From: Mycoemilia scoparia
Lineage: Eukaryota > Kickxellomycota > Kickxellomycetes > Kickxellales > Kickxellaceae
Assembly (NCBI GenBank): GCA_027575805.1
Contig: JANBPU010000366.1
Coordinates: 1-14,546 of the forward strand
Direction of reading: 5' to 3'
Length of the DNA stretch: 14,546 bases
The notes below the pieces were generated by a model that searched no databases, was not told where the DNA came from, and saw nothing but the letters and a program-made list of their open reading frames with translations. Positions 1 to 8,207 of this stretch are shown here, piece by piece. The translations under genes and the position numbers were made by a program. Position 1 is the stretch's first letter. Each line of letters begins with the position of its first letter.

Positions 1-1125
1 GTTGATTATGACTTGAGAAAATAATTTAAAACACCCTCGATTCTAATTTTCCCTGAAGAATTAGTTCAATGAAATAGCAAATATTTGAATAAAGCATCAG
101 CAAGCTTTATACTATTTGATTTAAAGATTCACTTGACACCCGCAACTTTACTATGTACAGACCCCCCGCACTAGCCATCCATTGATATGCATTCGTATAT
201 GATATATTTTTGGATATTTAAATTCTCAGAAAAGCTTAAATGATATTCAATGCCTTTTGGGGGTAAGTTTTGAAGAGCTTTTTTGGCCTACATTGTAAGC
301 AAAGACTGAAAACAAGGAGTCTTTACAGTGTGATCTATTTGGGAATTGTTTCAAAGATCAAACCCCTATGGCTACTGATTATCAGTTGCTGTAATCAATA
401 TTATTTAGTGATTGCATTTTTGGTCGTTGTAATTGGCGACAAAAACGCCTTTAAGGGGGTGCAAAACAAAGAAGCTAATGAGGGGCTTCTGAATAAGCAA
501 TTTATATTTATAAGGTCACAGCAGTAAGCCAGTCTGGCTATTTTCCGTGTTGTCTACTGCCCGGCGTTGCAAACGGGCTAATGAGCTATGTACGTATAAT
601 CGATATACATGTTTAGAGGCAGCAGGATGTGAGGCAGAGCAATCAAGAAAATTAGCCATGCTAATGCTCATGATTTGTAACTGCCGTTTTTGAGTCATGC
701 CTTAAAAGACAAATCTCTGCCACACACGCACAATCATCAGAGTCTAAACGGAGAGGCATGGGTTAAGCCATGCTTTACTGTTGAACATGAGTAGCGCTGC
801 GTACTCGGGTTACAAGATGGAAGTCAAGTGGATCGGTATTCGAGGTCTTGTGTTGGTCAGAACCCCTGTGTTAAATGAGGAGCTATTATAAATAGCCTTG
901 GGCCAACCTATCAAAAGAAGAATAGTACACTTGGCGCTCAGGTGCTCGCTCAAACATCAATTACGATGATGCGGATCAGCTTGGTAAACAAGGAATGGCA
1001 TCATCTTTAATGAAGCACCTTAGCCATTGCTACCACCATCATGTATTTAAACGCCGCAAGTCTCCTTGTATCATATCCATTCAGCCAAAGATTCCTTGTC
1101 CCCTTTGCCTTTAAAATTCCACATC
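1..1125. other. No gene recognised; upstream intergenic region
   Basis: I see no convincing gene in this stretch. Open frames exist (for example 516-698 on the minus strand, 60 aa, and a TTG-started frame at 270-527), but they are short, have no motif I recognise, and the second begins without ATG. The last few hundred bases probably form the upstream region of the His/Cys-rich gene that starts at 1207. A small palindrome (GCATGG...CCATGC) lies near 755-770; I attach no function to it. Confidence 0.5.
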
Positions 1126-1135
1126 TATTTATATC
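1126..1135 (+). promoter_or_regulatory. TATA-like box before the 172-aa His/Cys-rich gene
   Basis: The sequence TATTTATATC lies about 80 bp before the ATG at 1207. A start of transcription some 30 bp downstream would leave a C/A-rich leader of about 45-50 nt, similar in style to the leader of the second His/Cys-rich gene. The match to a TATA box is only moderate, so the call rests mainly on position. Confidence 0.4.
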
Positions 1136-1206
1136 AGTTTCCCGATTAGCCGGACCTGACCTTTGCCCATCACATCCCAGCATCTTGACACCACAAAACG
1201 ATATCA

Positions 1207-1725
1207 ATGACTGTCAGCGAAGGCTACGTTAACACCAGCACATTCATGGACGGCTGCACTGGGATGCGCACCGTAAACGACCACAAACTGGTGCTCGTCC
1301 CAATACGCATGGATGTAGGGGACCAGACCCTTACTTTGACCAAAGGAAAGAATGGAGACTGGGTAGACTTCCATTCGCAGCCTTGTTGTCCACCCCACCA
1401 CCATCCTCATCACCACCAGCAGCAGCACTGCCTGCCACCAAGCAAGGAAAAGTGCATTTCTTATACACAAGAGGTGGTAAAGTACGAGAAGTGTCGAGAG
1501 GTTGTGTCTTCAAGCTATTGCTCATGTAGCAGTACCTGCAACGAACATAGGACCCCCTGCCATGACCACCACCATTGCCACCACCACAAGGAAGGGTGTG
1601 GGTGCAATGGCTGTATGGTCAAGTATTCCTGCGACATTGGCAAAGTTAAACCCTGCCAAGGACCTTGCGGGTCCTACTCGTGCGTTCAATGGAATTGCAA
1701 GGCTCACAAACACTGCTGCGACTGA
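1207..1725 (+). CDS. His/Cys-rich small protein (172 aa), unknown family
   Basis: Intronless frame from an ATG at 1207 to TGA. I do not recognise the family. The product has 21 Cys and 19 His in 172 residues, almost all after residue 58. The first 58 residues look like an ordinary short folded or extended segment. Then come CC-PP-HHHPHHH-QQQHC (60-75), a Cys-spaced stretch (83-118), a second His cluster CHDHHHCHHH (118-127), a GCGCNGC motif (130-136), and regularly spaced Cys ending in HCCD. There is no signal peptide and no membrane segment, so the protein is probably intracellular. The density of His and Cys suggests metal binding or extensive disulphide crosslinking; that is inference. A TATA-like box lies about 80 bp upstream. 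Overlapping frames on both strands (1204-1470, 1331-1525, 1502-2041) look like shadows of its biased composition. A low-complexity chance frame is the main alternative, but the Cys spacing in this frame argues for a real gene. Confidence 0.72.
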   Translation: MTVSEGYVNTSTFMDGCTGMRTVNDHKLVLVPIRMDVGDQTLTLTKGKNGDWVDFHSQPCCPPHHHPHHHQQQHCLPPSKEKCISYTQEVVKYEKCREVVSSSYCSCSSTCNEHRTPCHDHHHCHHHKEGCGCNGCMVKYSCDIGKVKPCQGPCGSYSCVQWNCKAHKHCCD

Positions 1726-2440
1726 AATTGAAGCTGCCCAGCACCTGTCACAAGATCCTGTTGTCTACTCAGGCTTACTCTGCATGATGCCTATAAATGG
1801 CCTGATATGCTCTCTTTTTTCCTGCCTGCCATGCGATGTTATTACAGATGATTCTATGTCTAATACACAACAAGGTCACTTGGATGGGCCACGTCTTGAC
1901 CATAGCTTACTCTTTTTATGTTGTAAATCTTTTGTGCCCTTTCTTTTTTTGCATTTGTTAAGGTTCATAAATACAAACACACATATGTACCAAATTTGGC
2001 TTTGGTACCAAAAACAAGTATGCCATTTATTCTTGGAATAGCTAAGAGTTGGTTCTAGATTTGACATGGAACAACTGCTAATGATTAGATATACTGCTTC
2101 ACTCAACAAGATATTAAATATAATAAGGTCTTTACCTAAATAAAAAATAATGGCTAATGGTTGGTAAAAATTATACTACAATCACAGCAGAGGTGCTTTT
2201 TACTACTATAAGAATCATAGTAGCATTGAAGTTAAGGCCAGAAAGAATTGTCTTGGTAGGGATATGTCGGCAGAGATTTGCATTCCTTTAGGACATACCC
2301 TCAAACAACTAAACAAATACCTAATATTGTCCAACTGGGGTATTATTTAGTTTAGTCTAGCTTGATCTATCAGATATTGAATTCAATAGTAGGAAAGTTG
2401 TGATTGTGACAATTTGCAAATGCTGTATTTTTATTTATGG
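1726..2440. other. 3' flank of the 172-aa gene; no gene recognised
   Basis: AT-rich sequence probably holding the 3' untranslated region of the upstream gene. An 8-bp perfect hairpin (GTACCAAA, 6-nt loop, TTTGGTAC) lies at 1987-2008. A-rich stretches near 2140-2150 could serve polyadenylation. The frame 1502-2041 runs into this area but is a shadow of the 172-aa gene followed by non-coding sequence. Confidence 0.45.
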
Positions 2441-2486
2441 GTAATAATTTTCGAAGGGCTAATTTTTAGTAGTAGGCCTGCTTCGC

Positions 2487-2580
2487 TATGCATACTGGCC
2501 AACCTATTTGGCAAGTTCTCCAACAAAAGGGAACAGACAGATGCCCTCATACATTCCCTCCAAATCGGCCCATAACCCAT
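2487..2580 (-). repeat. Dispersed repeat, copy 1 (minus orientation)
   Basis: On the minus strand, about 75 nt starting at GGGTTATGGGC match the plus strand at 4089-4165 at roughly 80% identity by eye. In the shared frame both copies encode a similar peptide, here ending in MYEGICLFPFVGELAK. The frame is open from 2695 down to 2504 and ends at TAG just after the conserved peptide. It could be a relic of a transposon-encoded or duplicated gene; I cannot name the source. Confidence 0.55.
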
Positions 2581-2659
2581 ATACTTTAGCTGGGGCTTCA
2601 GTAGTAATTTGCTGGTTTCCAGGGGAGCATCCTGGTGCCCCTTTAGAGGAGGCTCCACC

Positions 2660-2768
2660 GTATGAGTAGTTATTTTTGAAGGGCTGTAGGGTCACTCACA
2701 TTTGGCTGGGACTGCCCCTATAATTTTTGGCCACAAAAAGTCACCCTTCAAAAATTATGATCCGTATG
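2660..2768 (+). mobile_element. MITE-like element, copy 1
   Basis: Short element (about 110 bp) whose ends are inverted: the left carries TTATTTTTGAAGGG and the right, read backwards, carries ATAATTTTTGAAGGGTGAC. The interior (from the Ts before GGCTG, through TGCCCCTATAAT and TGGCCAC, to AAAAGTCACC) aligns with the copy at 5473-5599 in the same orientation. The right ends of both copies share CCTTCAAAAATTATGATCC. No coding capacity is seen, consistent with a non-autonomous DNA transposon. The superfamily is not clear from the ends. Confidence 0.65.
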
Positions 2769-2820
2769 ATCATAGATGAATGCATTTTCATATACAGTAT
2801 ACATTAGCCCTTCAAAAATG

Positions 2821-3741
2821 GTCGCCTACACAACTTGTACTTTTGTGCTGTATACTCAAAATAGGCAAAAACAATGCTGGTAATGTGACCTCACAGGATA
2901 TATGCCATAAAAATGTTGGGCAAAATTTCTGGGGGAGGGCAAAATGTGGCAATCTAAGCATCTTTTTTTGGGTAAACAATACAATTTCGAAGCTTCATCA
3001 AAGGAAGCTGCCCCATGCAGGACGTGTAGGTAGATTAGCCAACACCAGTTCCTACAAAAGGGACAAGGGCAAGACGGCCTTTTGGGTTGCTGATCCTTGG
3101 ATAATATACAGGAATTTGGCCATGTTTCTAATTTTATCGACTGAATTCGAGTATCATTAAAACCCACCTCATCAATGACACACAAGTTTATAAAGAAATG
3201 TGTAGCGAGTTTCTGCAAAGCTTGCGGTCATGCAGGCGAATATTAAGACGGTATAAATCAAGACTATGTGGGAATTATAAACAGTGATTTGATAATATTG
3301 AGCAGCATAAGCAATTCTGTGGCAGATCTGAGCTCAAATGACTTTTAATGTCAGCATTGCCGCTCTGCCAATAGCCACAAGGAGTGTAGCTTAGATGAAG
3401 CTTTTTGGAAGAGTAAAGGGCATTTTGGGTCCGTTGGTGGCGGTGTCAAAAAGACATATGGAATGCACCGCCAAATGGGGGCCAGGGTGTCCCAGAAAAA
3501 GCAGCACGATTGTCGTTTGAATTGGTGATCAGTCTTTGTCGCCCGTCCATGTTGTCATACCTACAACAGTCACACAGAAATATAGAATATGTATACCAAG
3601 GATGAATTTTCTGAAGAAAATATTTCTCGGCAGATTAGAAATTGCGGCGGATATCTTTAAATCTTGATGTCTGCCTCCTGAGATGATTACCGTCGTCGGT
3701 TTAGTCAATTAGAGAAGCCATCGTCATCATTACTCCTACTG
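2821..3741. other. Intergenic region; no gene recognised
   Basis: The longest frames are 2780-3160 on the plus strand (126 aa, starting inside the outer repeat element) and 2856-3218 on the minus strand (120 aa from a TTG). They overlap each other and neither shows a domain I can support. A 41-aa ATG frame lies at 3395-3520 on the plus strand and also lacks any motif. The stretch may hold decayed transposon sequence. Confidence 0.4.
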
Positions 3742-4062
3742 CTAGTGTAAGCAAATGGCATCGATTGTCCAGCGGCCGCAAGAAGCGTTTGCAGTCACAG
3801 CGAGAGGATTAGGTAGGAGCAGATGCGAGATTTTTACAGAAGCGTGTGTATGGAGACACTCTTGTGAGTATAAAGGGCTATCTTTTGGGGAATGAGGGGT
3901 GTGGGACAAAAGTAAGGCAGAGGCGAGATCAGAGCCACAGGCACTGCGGTCATCAGCGAGAACATGTTTTCTGTCCTGTGGTGCAGAATAGTAGACAGAT
4001 GGCAGAGTAGTCTCCTCTAAAAGATTACCAGGATATTCCCTTTGATGCTGGCCAATCATCAT
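3742..4062 (-). CDS. Doubtful ORF or exon, about 106 aa
   Basis: Open minus-strand frame with ATG codons at 4062 and 4059, ending in TAG at 3742. The product is of mixed, non-repetitive composition (for example QHQREYPGNLLEETTLPSVY near the start) and I recognise no domain. Downstream on the minus strand a TTACACTAG sequence could act as a 3' splice site into a short acidic tail, so this might be one exon of a spliced gene, but no consistent donor phase was found. It could equally be a chance frame in intergenic DNA. Confidence 0.2.
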   Translation of the reverse strand: MMIGQHQREYPGNLLEETTLPSVYYSAPQDRKHVLADDRSACGSDLASALLLSHTPHSPKDSPLYSQECLHTHASVKISHLLLPNPLAVTANASCGRWTIDAICLH

Positions 4063-4088
4063 CACTGAGACGCCATCTAGAACGTCTG

Positions 4089-4339
4089 GGTTATGGGCTA
4101 ATTTGCAGGAAATGTATGAGGGTTTCTATCTGATCCCGTTTTGTGGAGAACTTGCAAAGTGGAGAGGCTCAAAGAGCGGGGGCATGAGCAAACAAAACCT
4201 GTGTGTGGGAGGGCACTTATACCAACGCCCCCCCCCTCTCTCTTTTATTTTGCCAAACCGGCACGAATACCGGCATTCTTGGCTCTTTGTGCTCAACACC
4301 GCCTGCATGATGTACTGTGAGCTATGCCAAAAGCTTTAA
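4089..4339 (+). repeat. Dispersed repeat, copy 2, with a peptide-coding relic
   Basis: The first 75 nt or so match the minus strand of 2575-2500. The conserved peptide here is MYEGFYLIPFCGELAKW, followed by an open frame to 4339. Differences between the copies fall partly at silent codon positions, suggesting that the shared ancestor was coding. No ATG-started complete gene and no recognised domain are present, so I treat it as a repeat or gene relic. Confidence 0.5.
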
Positions 4340-4496
4340 TACATTGGCACAGGGGTGGATGTGCTGCGGAATCTTGATTCGCTGGCCACCATCCAAAGCC
4401 AGCTTTTTTGAAACGCTTTGTAAACACACAATAACAAGCAAGTAGACAAGATTTCTTTCAAATGGTGGTGGCATTATGATGGACAACCTTGAAGTC

Positions 4497-4504
4497 TATA
4501 AAAG
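4497..4504 (+). promoter_or_regulatory. TATA box of the 140-aa His/Cys-rich gene
   Basis: TATAAAAG lies 97 bp before the ATG at 4602. It is a near-ideal TATA box, with a pyrimidine/adenine-rich leader after it. A strong TATA box is typical of highly or conditionally expressed genes; that is general knowledge rather than evidence from this locus. Confidence 0.62.
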
Positions 4505-4601
4505 CCTTGGTCCACCCCTGTCTTCCTAAACATTATTCTTACATCTCTAGCAAACAATTTCATCTTATCCGCCATCGCCAATCGCCATCTAAACATCAGC
4601 A

Positions 4602-5024
4602 ATGTTCACCTCCAGCCTTTTCCTCCAACAACTCGCTGAGCGTGAGCGTAGCCTCGACTGGAGCCCAAACCACTTCGTCGCTGATCACTTCTACCATGCT
4701 CCTCCAAACCCTCCAAAGGAAAATCCCAAGCCCACGAAGCCCCAACCTCCACAGAAGCACAACCACAGCGGCTGTGGCTGCCACTGCTGCAAAGAGAAGC
4801 TACTTAAAGAGCTTGAGGAGAAGAAGAAGCAGGCTCAACTCAAGGAGCTTGAAGAAAAGAAGAAACTGGCTCAGCTCAAGGAGCTCGAAGCAAAGAAGAA
4901 GGAAGAAGCACAGAAGCTAGAAATCGCAAAGAGCCACGGATTCTGCTGTTACTCGTGCTATCAAAAGGCATTCTCGAGCTCTTCCTGGGAGCACTACCAT
5001 CATCATCACCACCACTGCTGCTAA
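4602..5024 (+). CDS. His/Cys-rich protein with charged coiled coil (140 aa), unknown family
   Basis: Intronless frame from an ATG at 4602 to TAA. I do not recognise the family. The layout is modular: an N-terminal segment with aromatic and His residues (1-33), a Pro/Lys linker (34-51), a first Cys/His knot HNHSGCGCHCC (53-63), a highly charged helix of three near-perfect 12-residue units LKELEEKKKxAQ (68-103), a second Cys cluster FCCYSC (114-119), a Ser run, and a tail of six His and two Cys. It has 9 Cys and 14 His. The charged repeat should form a single alpha helix or coiled coil separating two Cys/His ends. No signal peptide or membrane segment is visible. A good TATA box precedes it. 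The GCGCxxC motif and the His-rich, Cys-Cys tail resemble those of the 172-aa protein at 1207. The overlapping frame 4489-4920 is a shadow. Confidence 0.78.
   Translation: MFTSSLFLQQLAERERSLDWSPNHFVADHFYHAPPNPPKENPKPTKPQPPQKHNHSGCGCHCCKEKLLKELEEKKKQAQLKELEEKKKLAQLKELEAKKKEEAQKLEIAKSHGFCCYSCYQKAFSSSSWEHYHHHHHHCC
4803..4910 (+). repeat. In-gene tandem repeat, three 36-nt units
   Basis: Three adjacent 36-nt units encode LKELEEKKKQAQ, LKELEEKKKLAQ and LKELEAKKKEEA. Unit length is an exact multiple of three, so unit gain or loss would lengthen or shorten the helix without breaking the frame. Confidence 0.85.
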
Positions 5025-5349
5025 CAACAATAACAACAGCAACAATCGTTATAGCTCGCTATGTCATTTATACAGCCTTTCGAAAAACATTCTAACCCGT
5101 GATTTCATCTTCTCCGCTTTCATAACATCATCATCATCATAACCAACAAAGTTATTTATACATTTCGTCCTTTCAATTGTCATCGAGGTGGCCACACTCA
5201 GACATACATATTCTTTTCTCTATTGTTTTTTCTAAACCACACTCTGCCTGTCTTATTTTGTAATTCTGTAATTAAAAATATCAAAACCACTATTTTTCCC
5301 CTTTAAAATTTATATGCAGTTAATTATTGCATGCTTGCAAAGTTATGAC

Positions 5350-5350
<1 letters not shown>
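5025..5350 (+). other. 3' flank of the 140-aa gene with probable poly(A) signal
   Basis: AT-rich sequence with a short CATCAT run near 5124-5140 and ATTAAAAATA at 5271-5280, a plausible polyadenylation signal about 250 bp after the stop codon. No gene is seen. Confidence 0.4.

Positions 5351-5389
<39 letters not shown>
5351..5389 (+). repeat. ATT trinucleotide microsatellite, 13 units
   Basis: Thirteen uninterrupted ATT units. The long isoleucine runs in overlapping frames on both strands are products of this repeat, not protein-coding genes. Confidence 0.97.
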
Positions 5390-5419
5390 GTATTATATGC
5401 TGCCTGTGCATCACTTGAA

Positions 5420-5449
5420 TATGGGGGATTATTTTTGAAGGATGGATGT
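5420..5449 (+). repeat. Solitary left end of the MITE-like element
   Basis: ATATGGGGGATTATTTTTGAAGG closely matches the left terminus of the full copy that begins at 5473, in the same orientation. It may be a truncated copy or a duplicated end left by rearrangement. Confidence 0.5.
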
Positions 5450-5472
5450 TTGACAATCAACTGTGATTGCGC

Positions 5473-5599
5473 ATATGGGTGGTTATTTTTGAAGGGTGAC
5501 CATTTACTAACAAATGGTGATCTCACACTTGGCTGTCGTTGCCCCTATAATCGGTGGCCACCAAAAGTCACCACACCCTTCAAAAATTATGATCCATAT
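5473..5599 (+). mobile_element. MITE-like element, copy 2
   Basis: About 127 bp. The left end begins ATATGG and contains ATTTTTGAAGGGTG; the right end read backwards also begins ATATGG and contains the same 14 bases. The interior matches the copy at 2660-2768, with conserved TTGGCTG, TGCCCCTATAAT, TGGCCAC and AAAAGTCACC blocks in the same order. An extra few bases (a CAC insertion) separate the right end from the interior block here. Non-coding. Confidence 0.68.
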
Positions 5600-6109
5600 A
5601 GTAAAAGGAGGATGTCCTCACTACATTTCTCTTTATCTCGTATGAATGGATGGATGTATGAACGAATAGAAATGCAAACCACGTGTGTTAAAAAAGAAAC
5701 ATCTGAATATCCGAAATTATTATCACTTCAATATTCAGACGCTTTGGCTAATACATGGATAGTAGTAATATCAGAATGCCCATTTACATTCATTATACAT
5801 ATTTCTAATATAGACAATGGTTTGTCCTGTTTCCAGACTTGTTGCTGATGTAGATGTCTTCTTAGTATGCTGGCAGGGAGACCAATACATATTAAATATC
5901 AAATATATTTAGTAAATGTACATTCAGTTGTGTTTGAATATGTGGGCACAGCCAAATCAGGCAGAGGGTCTCATGATAGTAATGAAAATAGTAACAGGAT
6001 GGATATTCCAGAAAAGGTATACTTTTGCCAAATACGTGTAAAGTGCTAAAAAGATATGTGTGCCGATTGAAGGTGGATGGTTGTAGAGATGTATTAACCC
6101 TGCAGGTGT
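5600..6109. other. Intergenic; 3' flank of the CCCH gene
   Basis: AT-rich. The only ATG frame of note is 5867-6049 (60 aa) with no motif. The right end probably holds the 3' untranslated region of the minus-strand zinc-finger gene that ends at 6110. Confidence 0.4.
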
Positions 6110-8054
6110 CTAATAGTTGCTGCTGTTGGCGGTGTTATTGGCAACGACTTTGTTAACGTCAATGGTATGCGAGAACTGGCAGGCATCTCCTTTCAAGCAG
6201 TGACCTCTGTTGTAGAAAAAGTGACAAGGCTCCAGTTTAAGGTTATGCGAGAAAGGGCACAGACTTCCTTTTCCGCAACTGCCTGATTTAAAGTACTTGC
6301 AGACAATGACTGGTGTAGCAGTGCCTTTCTGTGGCATTTGGCTTGGGCTTCCAAAGTTAACGCCACCAGCAGAAACAGCACTAAGGCCAGGCAATGTTGG
6401 AAATGTAGCCGCTGCTTGCTGGTGTTTCTGTTGTTGGGGATGAGGTACCTGCGATGCCATTGTCGTGGTTCTTTGGGATGCCTGCCTAGGTTTCTTGCTC
6501 TCTGTGGTGGGAGTAGCACTGGCATTGCCTTGGGTGTTTGCAGTTGCAACATTGGCCTATTTTTCCACAGGAAAATGAGGGTTCTGATAAGGTATATTGC
6601 TGTGCTTCAATTGGGTCCTGTTTTTAGTGTCTTCTGGCTTACCTTTTTGCTGGCCTTGGACTTTTTTCTTTTCCGAGCTCTCTTTGACTAAATAAACGAT
6701 GAATGTTAATTGAATATGGGCAGATGCATTATTGAATGCCATTTTTCCTGTTTGGGACCAATTTGGATTAAACATCCCATGTGGCAATATTCTCTATTAA
6801 AATACCTACAGATTTTTCCTTTTGTGGTGCCTCTTCGTTAACATGCTGCATCAACAAGGCCTGGAAGTCCAACTCGCTGCCCTTAGAGACCCCAGTTTCA
6901 GACTCTTCTTTGGCTGCTTTGTCATCAAGACACTGCGATTTGCCAGTGAATTTCTTTTTCTTTATAAACACAATAATACACGAATGGTTTAGAATGTTCG
7001 TATGAATTGCTATTCACCATGTATTGGGTGGAGTATGTGGGGCTTACCCTTTTTGCACTATTTTTTGGCGACTGGGGACCTTGTTGTTTCTGATGGAATT
7101 GCTGCTGCTGCTGCTGCTGCTGCTGTTGACCATCAGATACAGAGACAGGCAACTTTCGCTTCTAAACTCAAGACCAGATAGTTGGGGTTAGGCTCATACC
7201 CGTAAACATTGCTACGGATAGCCAGGAATTAATGCGGCAAGTCTCACAGAACAGCAGCGCATCTTAATTGTGCGCTGTACATTTAGCCTCACCTTTGGTG
7301 CAAATCCAATCGGTTTCTCTATATCCCCAAACATTTGAAACTCTTGTGGCTTTTGGGATTGATTCTCATGCGGTGACTTTCCCATGCTGTTCACACCGAC
7401 ATTGTTAGCGGCCCTCTGGTTTACGACACTTTTACCTGTGGCTCTGTCGGCCTCTTTTTTGCCCAGCATATTGTCAAGTATCGAGTTGACTGATACTCCC
7501 GATGCAGGGTTTGGTGCCCCAAACGGTTTTGCTGCTGTGGGATTTTGCTGAAGATGGCTATGAAACTGCACTGATTGCTGTTGAATCGCCATCATTCTAT
7601 CAAGAAGCGATATGTTAGAGCTCCCCTGGCTGGCGGAGGAACTTCCTAGGAGCGATAATGTTGGCCCTGTGTTTATCAAGCTCTGGAAGGAGTGGGTGGA
7701 TTTTGGCGGTATAGGGGCCTGAGCTCCTGCTCCATGCTGCCTCGGTATAACCATGCCCATTGTGGGTCGATTGAAAGAAGAGTTCAAAGGAGCCATTTGC
7801 CCAGAAATAAGGGTTGTGGTGTTACCATCATCTTCTGTCTGCCACTTTCCCTTGCCACCAGGATTCTGCTGAGCTTCCGCAACACCAAGTGGGATTTTTG
7901 GGGCCTCGACCCCTTTGGTTTTTGCTATAGCCTCAAGCAAGGATGCTGTGGTCACATCAGATAACTCTGTAGTTAAGCCTCCTGCCTGGTCCCCGTTAGG
8001 AGTTGTATAAGAGTAGCGCTGAAAATATTTTGATCTCCTTGTAGGCTCATCCAT
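6110..8054 (-). CDS. Tandem CCCH zinc-finger nuclear protein (about 505 aa)
   Basis: Five exons on the minus strand: 8054-7293, 7161-7048, 6959-6810, 6687-6643 and 6556-6110. All junctions are phase 0 with GT-AG ends, giving 505 aa from the ATG at 8054. The protein is mostly low-complexity Ser/Gln/Asn sequence, has a basic KRK patch at the start of exon 2 followed by ten Gln, a KRARKRKK patch in exon 4 (nuclear localisation signals), and ends with two zinc fingers: C-x7-C-x5-C-x3-H (443-461) and C-x8-C-x5-C-x3-H (468-487). Such fingers usually bind RNA; the pair resembles those of the ZC3H4/6/8 and makorin types, but no other domain settles the family. The 5' end is uncertain: the frame stays open to an ATG at 8207 (adding 51 aa), and a separate ATG at 8251 could splice in through a weak donor. 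The 3' splice site before exon 3 could lie 6 nt further on. It shares an upstream region with the U-box gene. Confidence 0.82.
7101..7127 (-). repeat. CAG-type repeat encoding polyglutamine
   Basis: A run of CAG codons flanked by CAA encodes ten Gln in exon 2 of the CCCH gene. It is pure enough to vary in length between strains. Confidence 0.9.
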
Positions 8055-8207
8055 TATACATAAGGCTAGGTTTAGAACAATACTAGTAGATGTTTGTTTG
8101 CTGAAGTAAGGTATGTCAGCTGCCCTTTCGACCATCCAGCTCCAGCCATTTGCTGTATAATTGTTATATGGCCATCGATGTGTAGCAGTAATTATGGGGT
8201 CCCACAT

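Larger units (their letters stand above)
2445..2820. mobile_element. Candidate outer inverted-repeat element enclosing a MITE-like copy
   Basis: The left end (2445-2467) contains ATTTTCGAAGGGCTAAT. The reverse complement of the right end (2803-2820) reads ATTTTTGAAGGGCTAAT, a 16 of 17 match, so the ends are inverted repeats about 370 bp apart. The GAAGGG core is also present in the smaller element nested inside (2660-2768), so the two may belong to one family inserted into itself. I see no transposase inside, so this would be a non-autonomous element. I did not find a clear target-site duplication. Confidence 0.45.

Noticed and set aside
1502..2041. 179-aa plus-strand frame overlapping the His/Cys-rich gene
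   Set aside because: It is an alternate frame of the biased 172-aa gene followed by AT-rich flank; it shows no motif, and the Cys spacing lies in the other frame.
2780..3160. 126-aa plus-strand ORF starting in the repeat element
   Set aside because: No domain, overlaps a minus-strand frame of similar length, and starts inside an inverted repeat arm; cannot be supported as a gene.
2856..3218. Minus-strand peptide with NLCVIDEVGF, like a helicase Walker B (Pif1/Helitron)
   Set aside because: Only the few residues around DE match; no Walker A or other helicase motif is found upstream or downstream, so chance is likely.
3395..3520. 41-aa ATG frame (MKLFGRVKGILG start)
   Set aside because: Too short, without motif or conserved context; no promoter signal seen.
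4489..4920. 143-aa frame overlapping the 140-aa gene
   Set aside because: It begins inside the TATA box and reads the Lys/Glu repeat out of frame as Arg/Ser; a shadow.
5320..5848. Frames with long isoleucine runs on both strands
   Set aside because: They translate the ATT microsatellite and the MITE copy.
6338..6691. 117-aa plus-strand frame over the last exon of the CCCH gene
   Set aside because: Antisense shadow of an exon with clear zinc fingers on the other strand.
7048..8054. Membership of the PNUTS/PPP1R10 family for the CCCH protein
   Set aside because: No TFIIS N-terminal domain and no RVxF-type PP1-binding motif were seen, and it has two CCCH fingers rather than one.
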